This document shows positions 7,963-17,368 of a stretch of 64,000 nt of DNA, piece after piece. This DNA is from SAR324 cluster bacterium (GTDB taxonomy: Bacteria > SAR324 > NAC60-12). Made by a program: the position numbers and the translations under genes. The stretch's first letter is position 1. The number at the start of each line of letters is the position of its first letter. The notes below the pieces were generated by a model. That model had not been told where the DNA came from and searched no databases. It worked only from the letters and a program-made list of their open reading frames with translations. The stretch spans positions 1 to 64,000 of the forward strand of contig JACNJW010000049.1 of assembly GCA_014382365.1 (NCBI GenBank). The letters are read 5' to 3'.

Positions 7963-9695
7963 GCTGCTATCCAGTCTTGAAGTTTGTTTTGTAACATACG
8001 TGAAGAAATGGGTAAAGGTCCCGGTTTGGAAAATGATTCTGCACGGTCGTCCATCTCAAAATAACCACGCAGGTAACGATAAAATTGAGCTCCATAACTT
8101 TGTTCTACCACTAAAACTCTGTCTGTATCTGCAAGTGCGTTTTTAAATAAATCAGGTTGAGCTGGAGATAGTAAGCGAATTACCATTACACGAATTAAAT
8201 TACCTTCCGGGTCAAGCTGCTGCACTGCTTCTCTGACAGCACCACCGGTCGAACCCCAGGTTATTACTCCGATTTTTCCATTACCTGAAATCTCAGCCCA
8301 GTCATCCCCATAATGAAAATTATTTAATTTTCTAGACCGTTTTTCCAACTGAGCATCATGATCTTCAACCATACTGGAGGGAGTTCCACTGGGAGAGTGC
8401 TCTAAACCATCTGCAGTGTATTGTCCATTTGCAGTGCCTGGTAAAGTCGTGGGTGAAATACCGGAATCTGTCAATGCGTAACGCTCATAATTGTCTGCAA
8501 CATCAGTTAATACTTCACGTTCTGCTTTGAATTCTGAGTCAGATGGACGGGTTGTGACTGCAAGGGTTTGTCCAAGAGATTGGTCTGATAAGACTATGGC
8601 AGGTGTTTGCAGTTTTTCTGCAAGATGCACGGCCCACTGTGTTGTCCATAAGCAATCCGGAATGGAATGTGGCGCCAAAACCAAATGTGGTGCATCTCCA
8701 TGCAAACCATGTACAGCCAGATTAAGATCAGTCTGTTCAGATTTGGTTGGAATGCCTGTCGATGGACCGCCACGCATCACATTAACGACTACTAAAGGTA
8801 TCTCAGCCGCTACGGCCAAACCTAATGACTCAGTCATTAGGGCCAGACCAGGACCTGAAGTTGCTGTTAAAGATGGAACTCCACTATAAGATGCTCCGAT
8901 AGACATATTGATCGATGCCAACTCATCCTCAGCCTGGAGTAAATAGCCGCCTACTTTTCTTAAACGAGGAGACATCCATTCCAATATTTCGGTGGCTGGC
9001 GTTATCGGATATGCTGCTACAAATCTAATTCCACCACGTAATGCACCAAGTCCTGCTGCCTGATTTCCAGTTATAGTCCAGCGCTCCTCATCACTATCCG
9101 CTGGTGGTGATAATTTTAGATCAATATTTAAATCTGAAACAGCATCGACTCCAATTTGTAAAGCTGCAAAACTTACTTCCAATTCCATTGCCTTTGAGGA
9201 AAATTTTCGATCAACTTCAGCCTGTAGCATATTAGCAGGACAGCCTATTAAGGCCCCCAAAAAACCTAAGGCTGCTATGTTATTACGTCCACCTTTTAGC
9301 TTTTTTAGCAGTAATTTAAAATCAACTTCTATAACTCTTGCGCCGGTAGTACTTACCATCTTCGGAAGCTCAGTAGCAGATTCACCGCTGAATACTGTAC
9401 TTGACTCATCAAGTCCTATTTCCGCAGCAAAACGGTCAGCGTTTTTCCAGTCAATTGCTAATAAAATATCAAAGTGCTCACCGGGGTATTCTATGGGTTT
9501 CGATGAGAACTCAAGATAAGCAGCTACTTCTCCGCCACGAATTTGTGGACCGGAAGATCGACGCATCATTCCGTACCATCCAGCTTGTGCTGCAGCTCTC
9601 AGCAGTAAATCACCAACAGTCATTACACCACTACCACCACTACCTACAATTGCTATTGCTAATCTCTGTATTTTACCTTGTGAATTGGATGGCAT
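7959..9695 (-). CDS. korA: 2-oxoacid:ferredoxin oxidoreductase gamma-alpha fusion subunit
   Basis: 578 residues. The N-terminal gamma domain (about 1-190) starts with AIVGSGGSGVMTVGDLL. The alpha (pyrimidine-binding) domain runs from about residue 205 (TGNQAAGLGALRGGIRFVAA, YPITPATEILEWM) to the C-terminus. This gamma-alpha fusion order is usual for KorA of aromatic-degrading proteobacteria. It forms the complex with KorB and supplies low-potential electrons. It is the first gene of a minus-strand operon continuing to livF. A TTGACA-N17-TAAAGT promoter for it lies in the intergenic region shared with the had-bcr operon, so the two operons can be controlled together. Confidence 0.92.
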   Translation of the reverse strand: MPSNSQGKIQRLAIAIVGSGGSGVMTVGDLLLRAAAQAGWYGMMRRSSGPQIRGGEVAAYLEFSSKPIEYPGEHFDILLAIDWKNADRFAAEIGLDESSTVFSGESATELPKMVSTTGARVIEVDFKLLLKKLKGGRNNIAALGFLGALIGCPANMLQAEVDRKFSSKAMELEVSFAALQIGVDAVSDLNIDLKLSPPADSDEERWTITGNQAAGLGALRGGIRFVAAYPITPATEILEWMSPRLRKVGGYLLQAEDELASINMSIGASYSGVPSLTATSGPGLALMTESLGLAVAAEIPLVVVNVMRGGPSTGIPTKSEQTDLNLAVHGLHGDAPHLVLAPHSIPDCLWTTQWAVHLAEKLQTPAIVLSDQSLGQTLAVTTRPSDSEFKAEREVLTDVADNYERYALTDSGISPTTLPGTANGQYTADGLEHSPSGTPSSMVEDHDAQLEKRSRKLNNFHYGDDWAEISGNGKIGVITWGSTGGAVREAVQQLDPEGNLIRVMVIRLLSPAQPDLFKNALADTDRVLVVEQSYGAQFYRYLRGYFEMDDRAESFSKPGPLPISSRMLQNKLQDWIAA

Positions 9696-9825
9696 TTTAG
9701 TGTGCTTTGATTGTTGTAAATGATTTTTAGAGCGAAACTAAGATAGTTTGTTACAAGAAAAATATTCCTGATCTCTGCAAATTATACAAATAATAACGTA
9801 GTATCATATCAATACTAAGATTATT

Positions 9826-9843
9826 AAAGATTAAATAATCTTT
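9826..9843. promoter_or_regulatory. Perfect inverted repeat in the korA leader
   Basis: AAAGATTA and TAATCTTT flank a 2-bp centre (8-2-8). The dyad lies between the predicted korA promoter and the korA start, about 130 bases before the gene. It could be an operator or a leader hairpin. No protein is identified for it; the call rests on symmetry and position only. Confidence 0.4.
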
Positions 9844-9890
9844 GGTTTGCAGATGAAGTCCTTATACAGCTACAATTAAAAAGATGATTG

Positions 9891-9919
9891 ACTTTAACCA
9901 CAAGTAGAAGTGCTGTCAA
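9891..9919 (-). promoter_or_regulatory. Predicted korA promoter (sigma-70 type)
   Basis: Read on the minus strand: TTGACA (9919-9914), 17 bases, TAAAGT (9896-9891). The -35 is perfect and the -10 matches 4 of 6. The same -35, spacing and -10 occur in the divergent promoter before had at 10031-10059. The palindrome AAGTACTT (9936-9943) lies 16 bases upstream of this -35. Confidence 0.5.
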
Positions 9920-9929
9920 GCTTAAAGTT

Positions 9930-10035
9930 GCATTAAAGTACTTATTTCTATTTTATGCTTGACACAGCGGCTGAATAAGAGTAAATTCTTTACTAAAGAC
10001 GCATTAAAGTACTTATTTCTAATTTATTACTTGAC
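9930..10035 (+). repeat. Tandem promoter/operator direct repeats upstream of had
   Basis: Two copies (9930-9963 and 10001-10035), start-to-start 71 bp. Both begin with an identical 21-base stretch, starting GCATTAAAGTACTTATTT, and end in a -35 sequence TTGAC(A). Each carries the palindrome AAGTACTT (9936-9943; 10007-10014) 15 or 16 bases before TTGACA. The duplication appears to have copied a whole activator-site-plus-promoter module. The 11-mer AGTACTTATTT within it recurs once ahead of boxC (43731-43741). The whole gap 9696-10116 is regulatory; no gene was seen in it. Confidence 0.75.
9959..9987 (+). promoter_or_regulatory. Predicted distal had promoter
   Basis: TTGACA (9959-9964), 17 bases, TAAATT (9982-9987). 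The -35 is perfect and the -10 matches 4 of 6. It is part of the first copy of the duplicated module and about 130 bases upstream of had. Confidence 0.4.
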
Positions 10036-10059
10036 ATCAGCATTTAGTGTGTGTAAAGT
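10031..10059 (+). promoter_or_regulatory. Predicted proximal had-bcr operon promoter
   Basis: TTGACA (10031-10036), 17 bases, TAAAGT (10054-10059), giving a leader of about 50 bases to the had ATG. The AAGTACTT palindrome is centred about 20 bases before the -35, a position typical of an activator site. The -10 is weak (4 of 6), as expected for an activated promoter. Confidence 0.5.
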
Positions 10060-10116
10060 CATTAAAAACTCAACTGTAGCTTGAAGTCCTGAATAACAAT
10101 TTAAACTAATATTATT

Positions 10117-11187
10117 ATGACATTTACTGCATATCGCTGGATTATGACAGCAGTAGGAGAACCTTTAAACAAAGTTGCTTTTGAGCCACTTCCTCTGCAA
10201 GAGGGGGAAGTGTTGGTGGAAATTGCGGGTTGCGGTGTTTGTCACACCGACTTGGGATTTTATTATGACGGAGTACGTACTAATCATGACTTACCGCTAG
10301 CTCTTGGACATGAGGTCAGTGGGCGTGTTCTTGAAACATCTCATGGTTCTGAAGAATGGCAGGGATGTGCGGTGATTGTTCCGGCAGTGATGCCCTGCGG
10401 AGAATGTGAACTTTGTAAAAAAGGACGCAGTTCAATTTGCCGTAGTCAGAAAATGCCTGGTAACGATATTCAGGGTGGATTTGCTTCGCACATAGTTGTT
10501 CCTGCAAATGGCTTATGTCAAGTTGATGAAGAACGGCTTGCAAAAGCAGGGTTGGCTTTGGCAGATCTTTCAGTAATTGCAGATGCGGTTACAACACCGT
10601 ATCAGGCTGCCGTTCGGGCCGGAGTTGGAAAAGGTGATGTGGCAATCGTTGTCGGTGTCGGTGGAATAGGTGGAAATGCTGCACAGATTAATGCTGCACT
10701 CGGTGCAACCGTAATTGCTATTGATGTGGATGATGATAAGTTAGCTGTCCTCAGGGATTATGGAGTTTCGCTGGTACTCAATTCAAAAGAATTTGATCAT
10801 CGTGAATTAAAAAAACAGGTGCGGGCCTTTGTTAAAGAACAAGGTTTGTCTCCTTTGGAATGGTTCATTTACGAATGTTCCGGAACAGGAGCCGGACAGG
10901 CAACTGCTTTCAATTTGCTGACACACGGTGCAACTCTCAGTGTACTCGGCTTCACAATGGATAAAACGGAAATGCGTCTCTCAAACCTGATGGCATTTGA
11001 TGCCAGAGCGTTAGGGAACTGGGGTTGTGCTCCAGAACTTTATGGAGCAGCTTTAGATTTGGTGTTGGATGGAAAAGTAAAATTAGCACCATTTGTTGAA
11101 CAGCATCCGCTGGATTCCATTAATGAGATATTTGCAGCTGGACATGCTCACAAGTTGTCACGCAGGGCAATTTTAGTACCGGCGTAA
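10117..11187 (+). CDS. had: 6-hydroxycyclohex-1-ene-1-carbonyl-CoA dehydrogenase
   Basis: Zinc-dependent medium-chain alcohol dehydrogenase, 356 residues, matching the size of Had enzymes. Visible features are the catalytic zinc motif CGVCHTDLG (C39-C42), GHEVSG, the structural zinc cluster [15 protein letters not shown] and the NAD-binding [12 protein letters not shown]. In the class I benzoyl-CoA pathway Had oxidises the 6-hydroxy intermediate made by Dch to 6-oxocyclohex-1-ene-1-carbonyl-CoA. It is the first gene of had-oah-dch-bcrCBAD-fdx. The pathway assignment rests on the exact neighbourhood as well as the family. The ATG has no clear Shine-Dalgarno sequence; a later ATG at residue 10 is possible but would remove conserved sequence. 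Confidence 0.9.
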   Translation: MTFTAYRWIMTAVGEPLNKVAFEPLPLQEGEVLVEIAGCGVCHTDLGFYYDGVRTNHDLPLALGHEVSGRVLETSHGSEEWQGCAVIVPAVMPCGECELCKKGRSSICRSQKMPGNDIQGGFASHIVVPANGLCQVDEERLAKAGLALADLSVIADAVTTPYQAAVRAGVGKGDVAIVVGVGGIGGNAAQINAALGATVIAIDVDDDKLAVLRDYGVSLVLNSKEFDHRELKKQVRAFVKEQGLSPLEWFIYECSGTGAGQATAFNLLTHGATLSVLGFTMDKTEMRLSNLMAFDARALGNWGCAPELYGAALDLVLDGKVKLAPFVEQHPLDSINEIFAAGHAHKLSRRAILVPA

Positions 11188-11273
11188 TGATTTTTCATAA
11201 AGATGTTTCCCTTTTCGAAAGGACTAAAGAATGAAAAGGACAAAACGGGGTCACAAAATGCGTGGCATTAAAA

Positions 11274-11294
11274 CAGGATTAGTTAGTAATCCTG
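11274..11294 (+). promoter_or_regulatory. Perfect stem-loop between had and oah
   Basis: CAGGATTA, five bases, TAATCCTG: an 8-bp perfect stem in the 142-bp had-oah gap. No strong U-run follows, so an mRNA processing or stability element is more likely than a terminator. It parallels the hairpin between the binding-protein gene and livH in the opposite operon. Confidence 0.45.
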
Positions 11295-11329
11295 CATGAA
11301 AATTTAACTTTTTAAGCACAAAATATTCC

Positions 11330-12436
11330 ATGACTACAAAAAATGATTTTTCATTTATCGATCACGACTTAGTTCCTGAACAACCTGCAGAAGGGGTCCG
11401 TTATGATTTGCGCCCTGCAACAACTCCAGACGGTTCAGTGGCTGCAGGGCTTTTCAATGCCTGGATTACTCTTGATAATCCAAAACAGTACAATTCTTAC
11501 ACCACAGAGATGGTTAAAGGAGTGATTCTAGCTTTTAGACATGCTTCAAATGCCAGAAACGTTTCTTCAGTAGTTTTCACGGGTTCAGGTGATAAAGCAT
11601 TTTGTACTGGTGGTAATACGAAAGAATATGCTGAATATTATGCTGGACGACCACAGGAATATCGGCAGTACATGCGGCTTTTTAATGATATGGTGTCCTC
11701 AATATTGGGTTGTGACAAGCCGGTAATTTGCCGTGTAAACGGTATGCGGATCGGAGGAGGACAGGAAATCGGGATGGCGTGTGATTTTTCGATAGCTCAA
11801 GACCTGGCTCGTTTTGGGCAGGCCGGTCCCAAACACGGTTCTGCACCAATTGGCGGGGCTACTGACTTTTTGCCGTTAATGATGGCTGGAGATAGAGCAA
11901 TGGAATCCGGAACGCTCTGTGAAGTATGGTCTGCACACAAAGTATATTTGAACGGTATGATCACGAGTGTGACTCCTGCACTTAAAGTTGATGGTGAATG
12001 GGTCGCTAATCCTCTGGTAGAAACACAAAAAATGCTGGATGACTGGGGACGATTTTCCTTTGGTGAAAGTAAATCCGGAGAAGCTCTTACTGTAGGAAAA
12101 GCTTTAATCAAACAAGGCGAAGTAGATTTGGCGTTACTTGATCAGGAAGTGGAAAGCCTTTGTGCAAAACTGTTGTTGACATTTCCGGACTGCATGACAA
12201 AGACTCTGGAAGAACTCCGTAAACCAAAACTTGAAGCCTGGAACCGCAATAAAGAAGATTCCCGTGCCTGGTTGGCCAACAATATGATGACAGAGGCAAG
12301 AGCCGGATTCAGAGCATTTAACGAAAGTACCAAAACTAGTCGTGAAGTAAATTTTGTTGAACTGAGACAGGCACTGGCCCGAGGAGAGCGCTGGACTGAT
12401 GAATTTACCGACAGTTTGATGCCTATAAATCAATAA
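11330..12436 (+). CDS. oah: 6-oxocyclohex-1-ene-1-carbonyl-CoA hydrolase (ring opening)
   Basis: Crotonase-superfamily enzyme of 368 residues, larger than ordinary enoyl-CoA hydratases and close to the roughly 375 residues of known Oah proteins. CoA/oxyanion-hole segments are visible as DKAFCTGGNTKEYAEYYAG and RIGGGQEIGMACDFSIA. It adds water to 6-oxocyclohex-1-ene-1-carbonyl-CoA and hydrolyses the ring to 3-hydroxypimeloyl-CoA. The position between had and dch in a bcr operon makes the assignment strong. The start ATG follows a 142-bp gap containing a stem-loop; no obvious ribosome site is seen. Confidence 0.9.
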   Translation: MTTKNDFSFIDHDLVPEQPAEGVRYDLRPATTPDGSVAAGLFNAWITLDNPKQYNSYTTEMVKGVILAFRHASNARNVSSVVFTGSGDKAFCTGGNTKEYAEYYAGRPQEYRQYMRLFNDMVSSILGCDKPVICRVNGMRIGGGQEIGMACDFSIAQDLARFGQAGPKHGSAPIGGATDFLPLMMAGDRAMESGTLCEVWSAHKVYLNGMITSVTPALKVDGEWVANPLVETQKMLDDWGRFSFGESKSGEALTVGKALIKQGEVDLALLDQEVESLCAKLLLTFPDCMTKTLEELRKPKLEAWNRNKEDSRAWLANNMMTEARAGFRAFNESTKTSREVNFVELRQALARGERWTDEFTDSLMPINQ

Positions 12437-12476
12437 TTCATTTAGGAAATAGGAAACGATACAAAGTAGGAATGTC

Positions 12477-13256
12477 ATGAGTGAGGTATCAGCAACAGTC
12501 TCTCCTGTTAAAAGCTGGTTTGAACAGGAGGAGATGCTATTTCGGATCCGGCTTTGTGCCCCCAAAGCAAACATCATAGATGCAGTAATGGTGACGGAGC
12601 TAAGTCAGGCTTTTGAACAATTAAAAGGAAATAATCAAGTTAGAGCTGTTTTACTGGATGCGGAAGGAGCTCATTTTAGTTTTGGTGCCAGTGTTGAAGA
12701 ACATCTTCCGGAACAGTGTGCTGCAATGCTTAAAAGTTTTCACACACTTTTATTGCAAATGCTGAGTGTAACAGTTCCGATTCTGGTCGTAATTCGCGGT
12801 CAATGTTTAGGCGGCGGTTTAGAACTTGCCTGCGCCGGAAGTCTGATCTTTGCAAATCCGGAAGCTAAAATGGGACAACCGGAAATAGTTTTGGGCGTAA
12901 TTGCTCCAGCTGCTTCATGCTTACTGCCGATTCGTGTTGGACAGGCTAGGGCAGAAGACTTACTGCTATCCGGACGTATTATTGACACATTTGAATCTCA
13001 AAACAGGGGTCTAACTCAGGAAATATCCGATGACCCGGAAGCTAGTGCGATAAGCTACTTTAAAACGCATTTAAAATCCAAAAGTGCGAGTTCCTTGCGT
13101 TTTGCTTTGCAGGCATCACGTAAAGGTGTGATTGGTGAGATCAAACGCAAATTAGCTGCTGTAGAAGAACTTTACCTGGAAGAATTAATGAAAACTCACG
13201 ATGCAGTTGAAGGTTTGCAGGCATTTCTGGAAAAGCGTCCCGCTCAATGGGAATGA
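12477..13256 (+). CDS. dch: Cyclohexa-1,5-diene-1-carbonyl-CoA hydratase
   Basis: Crotonase-family hydratase, 259 residues, with GAHFSFGASVEEHLPE and RGQCLGGGLELACAGSLIFA forming the oxyanion-hole segments. The first half of the usual catalytic glutamate pair is replaced as in other Dch proteins, which work on dienoyl-CoA. It hydrates the benzoyl-CoA reductase product to 6-hydroxycyclohex-1-ene-1-carbonyl-CoA, the substrate of Had. It sits 40 bp after oah and just before bcrC. The assignment combines family and order; the exact substrate is inferred from context. Confidence 0.87.
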   Translation: MSEVSATVSPVKSWFEQEEMLFRIRLCAPKANIIDAVMVTELSQAFEQLKGNNQVRAVLLDAEGAHFSFGASVEEHLPEQCAAMLKSFHTLLLQMLSVTVPILVVIRGQCLGGGLELACAGSLIFANPEAKMGQPEIVLGVIAPAASCLLPIRVGQARAEDLLLSGRIIDTFESQNRGLTQEISDDPEASAISYFKTHLKSKSASSLRFALQASRKGVIGEIKRKLAAVEELYLEELMKTHDAVEGLQAFLEKRPAQWE

Positions 13257-13323
13257 TTAATTTTGAATTATTGTAATCGACAACAAGAATAATTGCTTCA
13301 CAAATTAATATGAAAAATTACTT

Positions 13324-14574
13324 ATGACCGATAAAACGCAAAAAACAACAGCGGACATATCTGCAAAACTAGAGACCGGAAATTCCAGCAAGACTTCGCT
13401 GATGTACCGGAAAAACTTAAAGGATATTGTCGCCTATTGTCAGGAGCTTTTTGATGATTTGGATTTCAAAGCAGTCAAGAGCTGGAAGGAAGCAAAACCT
13501 GGACGTAAAGTTATCGGTTATATGCCGGTTTATGTTCCGCGTGAAATTATCCATGCGGCAGGAATGCTGCCTGTCGGAATCATGGGTGGAGGTGATCAGC
13601 TGGAGGTGATTCACGGAGATGCATATTACCAAAGTTACATTTGCCGTATTCCGCGCTCAACGATTGAATTGGGTGTTACCGGAAGACTGGATGTTCTGGA
13701 CGGAATGTTGTTTCCAAGTATTTGCGATGTGATTCGCAATTTGTCCGGCATGTGGAAATTGATGTTCAAAGACAAATATGTGCGTTATTTTGATGTGCCT
13801 CAAAATTATGAAGATGAAATTGGTGGAAAATTTTACATCCATGAAATGCAGACATTGCGTGATGATTTTGCAAAATTAGTCGGACATGAAATCACAGATG
13901 ATGATTTGCGTAACTCAATTGCGGTCTATAACGAAAACCGTAAAGCAGTTGAAGAACTTTATGCTTTCAGGGCAAAAGGACCCTGGAAAGCACCGAGTAC
14001 TGAAGTCTATTTGCTGGTACGTGCAGGCATGGTATTGCCGGTAGAAGAACACACCCAACTGTTAAAAGATTATCTTGAAGTTGCTGCTGTCGAGGATCGC
14101 CCTGTTCGCGACAATTGCCGGGTTGTGGTCAGTGGTGTTTTCTGTGAACAACCGCCATTTAATATGATCAAGTCCATCGAAATGGCAGGCTGTTATATTG
14201 TCGATGATGATTTTATGCTGGTCACTCGCTGGTTGTTGCAGGAAGTCCCTATTTCAGGCGATCCACTGGAAAATTTATCAAAAGCTTTTTTGCATCACTC
14301 CAATGATACAGCAGCAAAGTATGAACCGGATGTAGATAAAAAAGGGAAATACCTGATTGATTCTGTCCGTGACAACAGTGCCGAAGGCATCATATTCGCT
14401 GGACCAAGCTTTTGCGACCCAGCATTATTGGATCGTCCAATGTTACAAAATGCCTTGGCTGCCAAAGACATTCCGTTTACTTCATTTGAATATGCAGAAA
14501 ACTCCGGACAAATGCAACCCATCCGCGAGCAAGCCGGAACTTTTGCTGACTCCATCAAGTTATGGAGTGCATAA
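13324..14574 (+). CDS. bcrC: Benzoyl-CoA reductase (class I) subunit C
   Basis: 2-hydroxyglutaryl-CoA dehydratase D-component-like (HgdB/HgdC-type) subunit, 416 residues, one half of the ring-reducing module. Recognisable segments are IGYMPVYVPREIIHAAGMLP, YICRIPRSTIELG and PSICDVIRNLSG. Conserved cysteines in the last two are candidate [4Fe-4S] ligands. With BcrB it binds benzoyl-CoA and receives electrons from the ATP-driven BcrAD activase. The first 30 residues are polar and likely disordered. The gene order C-B-A-D and subunit sizes match the Thauera-type enzyme rather than the Bzd subclass. Confidence 0.92.
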   Translation: MTDKTQKTTADISAKLETGNSSKTSLMYRKNLKDIVAYCQELFDDLDFKAVKSWKEAKPGRKVIGYMPVYVPREIIHAAGMLPVGIMGGGDQLEVIHGDAYYQSYICRIPRSTIELGVTGRLDVLDGMLFPSICDVIRNLSGMWKLMFKDKYVRYFDVPQNYEDEIGGKFYIHEMQTLRDDFAKLVGHEITDDDLRNSIAVYNENRKAVEELYAFRAKGPWKAPSTEVYLLVRAGMVLPVEEHTQLLKDYLEVAAVEDRPVRDNCRVVVSGVFCEQPPFNMIKSIEMAGCYIVDDDFMLVTRWLLQEVPISGDPLENLSKAFLHHSNDTAAKYEPDVDKKGKYLIDSVRDNSAEGIIFAGPSFCDPALLDRPMLQNALAAKDIPFTSFEYAENSGQMQPIREQAGTFADSIKLWSA

Positions 14575-14707
14575 GGTTGAAAAAACATTTGAACTGAGAA
14601 CAGGACAAACAGGGTTTAAAAGTGAACATCTGAAATTTGAATCATTGCTGGTTTAATATTTAGATTGAAAATCGAATCGTGACGTAATTATTTAAAAAGG
14701 AGAAAAT

Positions 14708-16012
14708 ATGCCCAAAAAAGCACCACCAACGGCCATCAAAGAGCAGTCGATGGAAATACAGAAAAGTATGATTGCCGACAATTTCAGGCAACTCTATGAT
14801 GCACCAAAAACTGACCAAAAAGTTGTCTCTACTTTTGTGCCGGGTAATTTGAATGAGTTGTTGATGTGTTTTGATTTTGCGCGAAATTTGCCTGAAATAA
14901 ATGCTTTGCAGAATGCAATGCGTAAAAGAACTGGACGCATGATCATGGAAGCAGAAAGAGCAGGACATTCTGAAGATGTCTGCACTTATGTGAAAGCAGA
15001 TTTAGGCATGATGGCACAGGGTAACATCGGTCCCACCGGAGAAGCGTTACCGACTCCGGATCTACTGTTGCTTTCCTATACCGGCTGTTTTACTTTCATG
15101 AAGTGGTTTGAATTGGTGCGGGAACAGTACAAATGTGAAACTGCCATGCTACACGTTCCCTATCAGGGAGATGGAGTGATTACACCAAATATGCGCGAAT
15201 ATGTCGTAAAGCAGCTCAAGGAGGATATAATTCCTACCCTGGAACGAGTGAGTGGGGTCAAGTTTGATATAGACCGTCTACGTCAATATCTGAGACAGTC
15301 TGCCAAAGCCGAAGAGGATTTGGTTTGGGTGCTGCAAAGTGCTAAAAACAAGCCATCTCCAATTGATGCTTATTTTGGCGGAGTCTATTACGTTGGACCG
15401 ATTTTCTCATCTTTTCGGGGCAGTGAAGGAGCAGCGGAATATTATGCAATGTTGCGTAAAGAAGTGGAAGAACGTGTTCGATTGGGAAAAGGTCCTGTAA
15501 CTCCGGAAGGAGAAATGCCAGAAGAAAAATATAGACTGGTTGTTGAGGGGCCTCCAAACTGGACTCATTTTCGGGAATTCTGGAAAATGTTTTATGAGGA
15601 AGGAGCTGTGGTCGTTGCCAGCAGTTACACAAAAGTTGGTGGGGTGTATGATTTCGGTTTCCGGCATGATCCGGATAATCCGATAGAAACATTGGCGGAT
15701 TATTGCCTTGGCTGTTATACCAATCTAAACTTACCGCACCGTGCAGATATGCTGTCACAATACGTCGAAGAATATGAGGCAGATGGGCTTTTAATTAACT
15801 CCATCAAAAGCTGTAACAGTTTCTCTGCAGGACAATTGCTATTGTTGCGTGAAGTGGAAAAACGTACAGGAAAGCCGGGTGCCTTTATTGAAACCGACTT
15901 GGTCGATCCACGTTACTTTTCTGCGGCCAATGTCAAAAACCGCTTGGAAAGTTATTTTCAAATGATTAAACAAAAGCGTGAAGGAAACGCGCCTCTAGGA
16001 GCTGCTGCATGA
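14708..16012 (+). CDS. bcrB: Benzoyl-CoA reductase (class I) subunit B
   Basis: Second HgdB-like subunit of the reductase module, 434 residues. A clear AAAAAGGAG ribosome site precedes the ATG. Landmarks are [36 protein letters not shown] and [19 protein letters not shown], the last holding cysteines suited to cluster binding. BcrB and BcrC together carry the double-cubane or paired clusters next to benzoyl-CoA in this enzyme family. Its stop overlaps bcrA by 4 bp (ATGA), so stoichiometric translation with the activase is expected. Confidence 0.93.
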   Translation: MPKKAPPTAIKEQSMEIQKSMIADNFRQLYDAPKTDQKVVSTFVPGNLNELLMCFDFARNLPEINALQNAMRKRTGRMIMEAERAGHSEDVCTYVKADLGMMAQGNIGPTGEALPTPDLLLLSYTGCFTFMKWFELVREQYKCETAMLHVPYQGDGVITPNMREYVVKQLKEDIIPTLERVSGVKFDIDRLRQYLRQSAKAEEDLVWVLQSAKNKPSPIDAYFGGVYYVGPIFSSFRGSEGAAEYYAMLRKEVEERVRLGKGPVTPEGEMPEEKYRLVVEGPPNWTHFREFWKMFYEEGAVVVASSYTKVGGVYDFGFRHDPDNPIETLADYCLGCYTNLNLPHRADMLSQYVEEYEADGLLINSIKSCNSFSAGQLLLLREVEKRTGKPGAFIETDLVDPRYFSAANVKNRLESYFQMIKQKREGNAPLGAAA

Positions 16013-17316
16013 AATGTTTTATTGGAATTGACTTAGGCTCAACTACAACAAAGGCAGTTATATTAGATGAAAATCTAAAAGAACTTGGACACGGAATTAC
16101 CAACTCACGCTCCAACTATGACATTGCTTCAACCGTTGCAAAACAGGAAGCAACAGTCAATGCACGCATGAATTTGGTGGCACAATCACTTTCAGACATT
16201 CCTGAATTGTCTGGACGCCTGAAAGAGTTGTTGGAGAATCTGGAACGAAATTTTCGTTTGGAGCAATTTATGGAATCTCTGGCAGACTTAGAAATGGTAT
16301 GCCGTAACAATGCAGTAGGTGAAAGATTTAAGGGATTCGAACAGGGTCTGGCTGAGGCACTTATCGTAACATTCCAAAAACTTCGTTTGGAAGCACCAGA
16401 CTTATTTGCACCAGGTGCAAAACGTAAATCGGATTTCTTTCGTGATATTGCCGGCTCCCGCTATTTAGCAATTGGTGAGGCAGTTGCTAAAGATGCTGGT
16501 TTAGCCTTTGACATGATGCTCAATATTTATGACCGTTCCATCATTGAAGTGGAAAACAGACTTACCGGAGAAAATCTGAAAGAAATGATTATGAAAGCTC
16601 TGCTCAGAACCCTGGAAGGATTTTCAGAATTGTCCGGAGTCAGCAAACTGGTCGAAAATGCGGTCAAAGATGCACTTGATATTGAGTTGGAAGAAACTTA
16701 TGTTGTCGGCACAGGTTACGGACGCGCCAGATTGCCTTTTTCAAAAGAACATATTCGTTCTGAAATTCTCTGTCACGGTTTGGGTGCACATGTTATGTAT
16801 CCCAAAACCTTGACCGTGCTGGACATCGGCGGACAAGACACCAAAGCTATTCAGGTTGATGATGCTGGAATCGTGGACAGCTTTCAAATGAATGACCGCT
16901 GTGCCGCCGGATGTGGGCGTTATCTGGGCTACATTGCCGATGAAATGAATATGGGTTTGCACGAACTGGGTCCGATGGCTATGAAAGCCACCCGCACAGT
17001 GCGCATCAACTCAACTTGTACCGTTTTTGCCGGAGCAGAACTACGTGACCGTTTGGCACTAGGCGAAAAACGGGAAGATATTTTATCCGGTTTGCACCGA
17101 GCCATAGTATTACGTGCCATGTCTTTGCTTTCTCGTTCCGGAGGAATTCGGGATGAATTTACTTTCACCGGAGGAGTCGCCAACAATGAAGCAGCAGTTG
17201 ATGCCTTGAGAGCTTTGGTCAAAGAAAATTACGGCGATGTAACCATCAATATCGATCCGGGATCAATTTATACCGGAGCTCTTGGGGCGGCTACTTTTGC
17301 GCACAGGGCAGTATAA
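16009..17316 (+). CDS. bcrA: Benzoyl-CoA reductase activase subunit A
   Basis: ASKHA-fold ATPase, 435 residues. The long form, with an insertion after the first phosphate loop, is characteristic of Thauera-type BcrA; Bzd and Hgd activases are near 270-300 residues. Phosphate-1 loop [15 protein letters not shown] is at the N-terminus. C298 ([12 protein letters not shown]) and C337 ([12 protein letters not shown]) are the expected ligands for the [4Fe-4S] cluster shared with BcrD. It couples hydrolysis of ATP to electron transfer into BcrBC. Confidence 0.94.
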   Translation: MKCFIGIDLGSTTTKAVILDENLKELGHGITNSRSNYDIASTVAKQEATVNARMNLVAQSLSDIPELSGRLKELLENLERNFRLEQFMESLADLEMVCRNNAVGERFKGFEQGLAEALIVTFQKLRLEAPDLFAPGAKRKSDFFRDIAGSRYLAIGEAVAKDAGLAFDMMLNIYDRSIIEVENRLTGENLKEMIMKALLRTLEGFSELSGVSKLVENAVKDALDIELEETYVVGTGYGRARLPFSKEHIRSEILCHGLGAHVMYPKTLTVLDIGGQDTKAIQVDDAGIVDSFQMNDRCAAGCGRYLGYIADEMNMGLHELGPMAMKATRTVRINSTCTVFAGAELRDRLALGEKREDILSGLHRAIVLRAMSLLSRSGGIRDEFTFTGGVANNEAAVDALRALVKENYGDVTINIDPGSIYTGALGAATFAHRAV

Positions 17317-17368
17317 ACAACGACACGACAGGAAACAAACAACTCAAACTCAAAACTCATAACAAAAA

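Noticed and set aside
8491..8889. 132-codon open frame on the plus strand inside korA
   Set aside because: It lies wholly opposite the well-conserved KorA alpha domain, has no ribosome site and no recognisable family.
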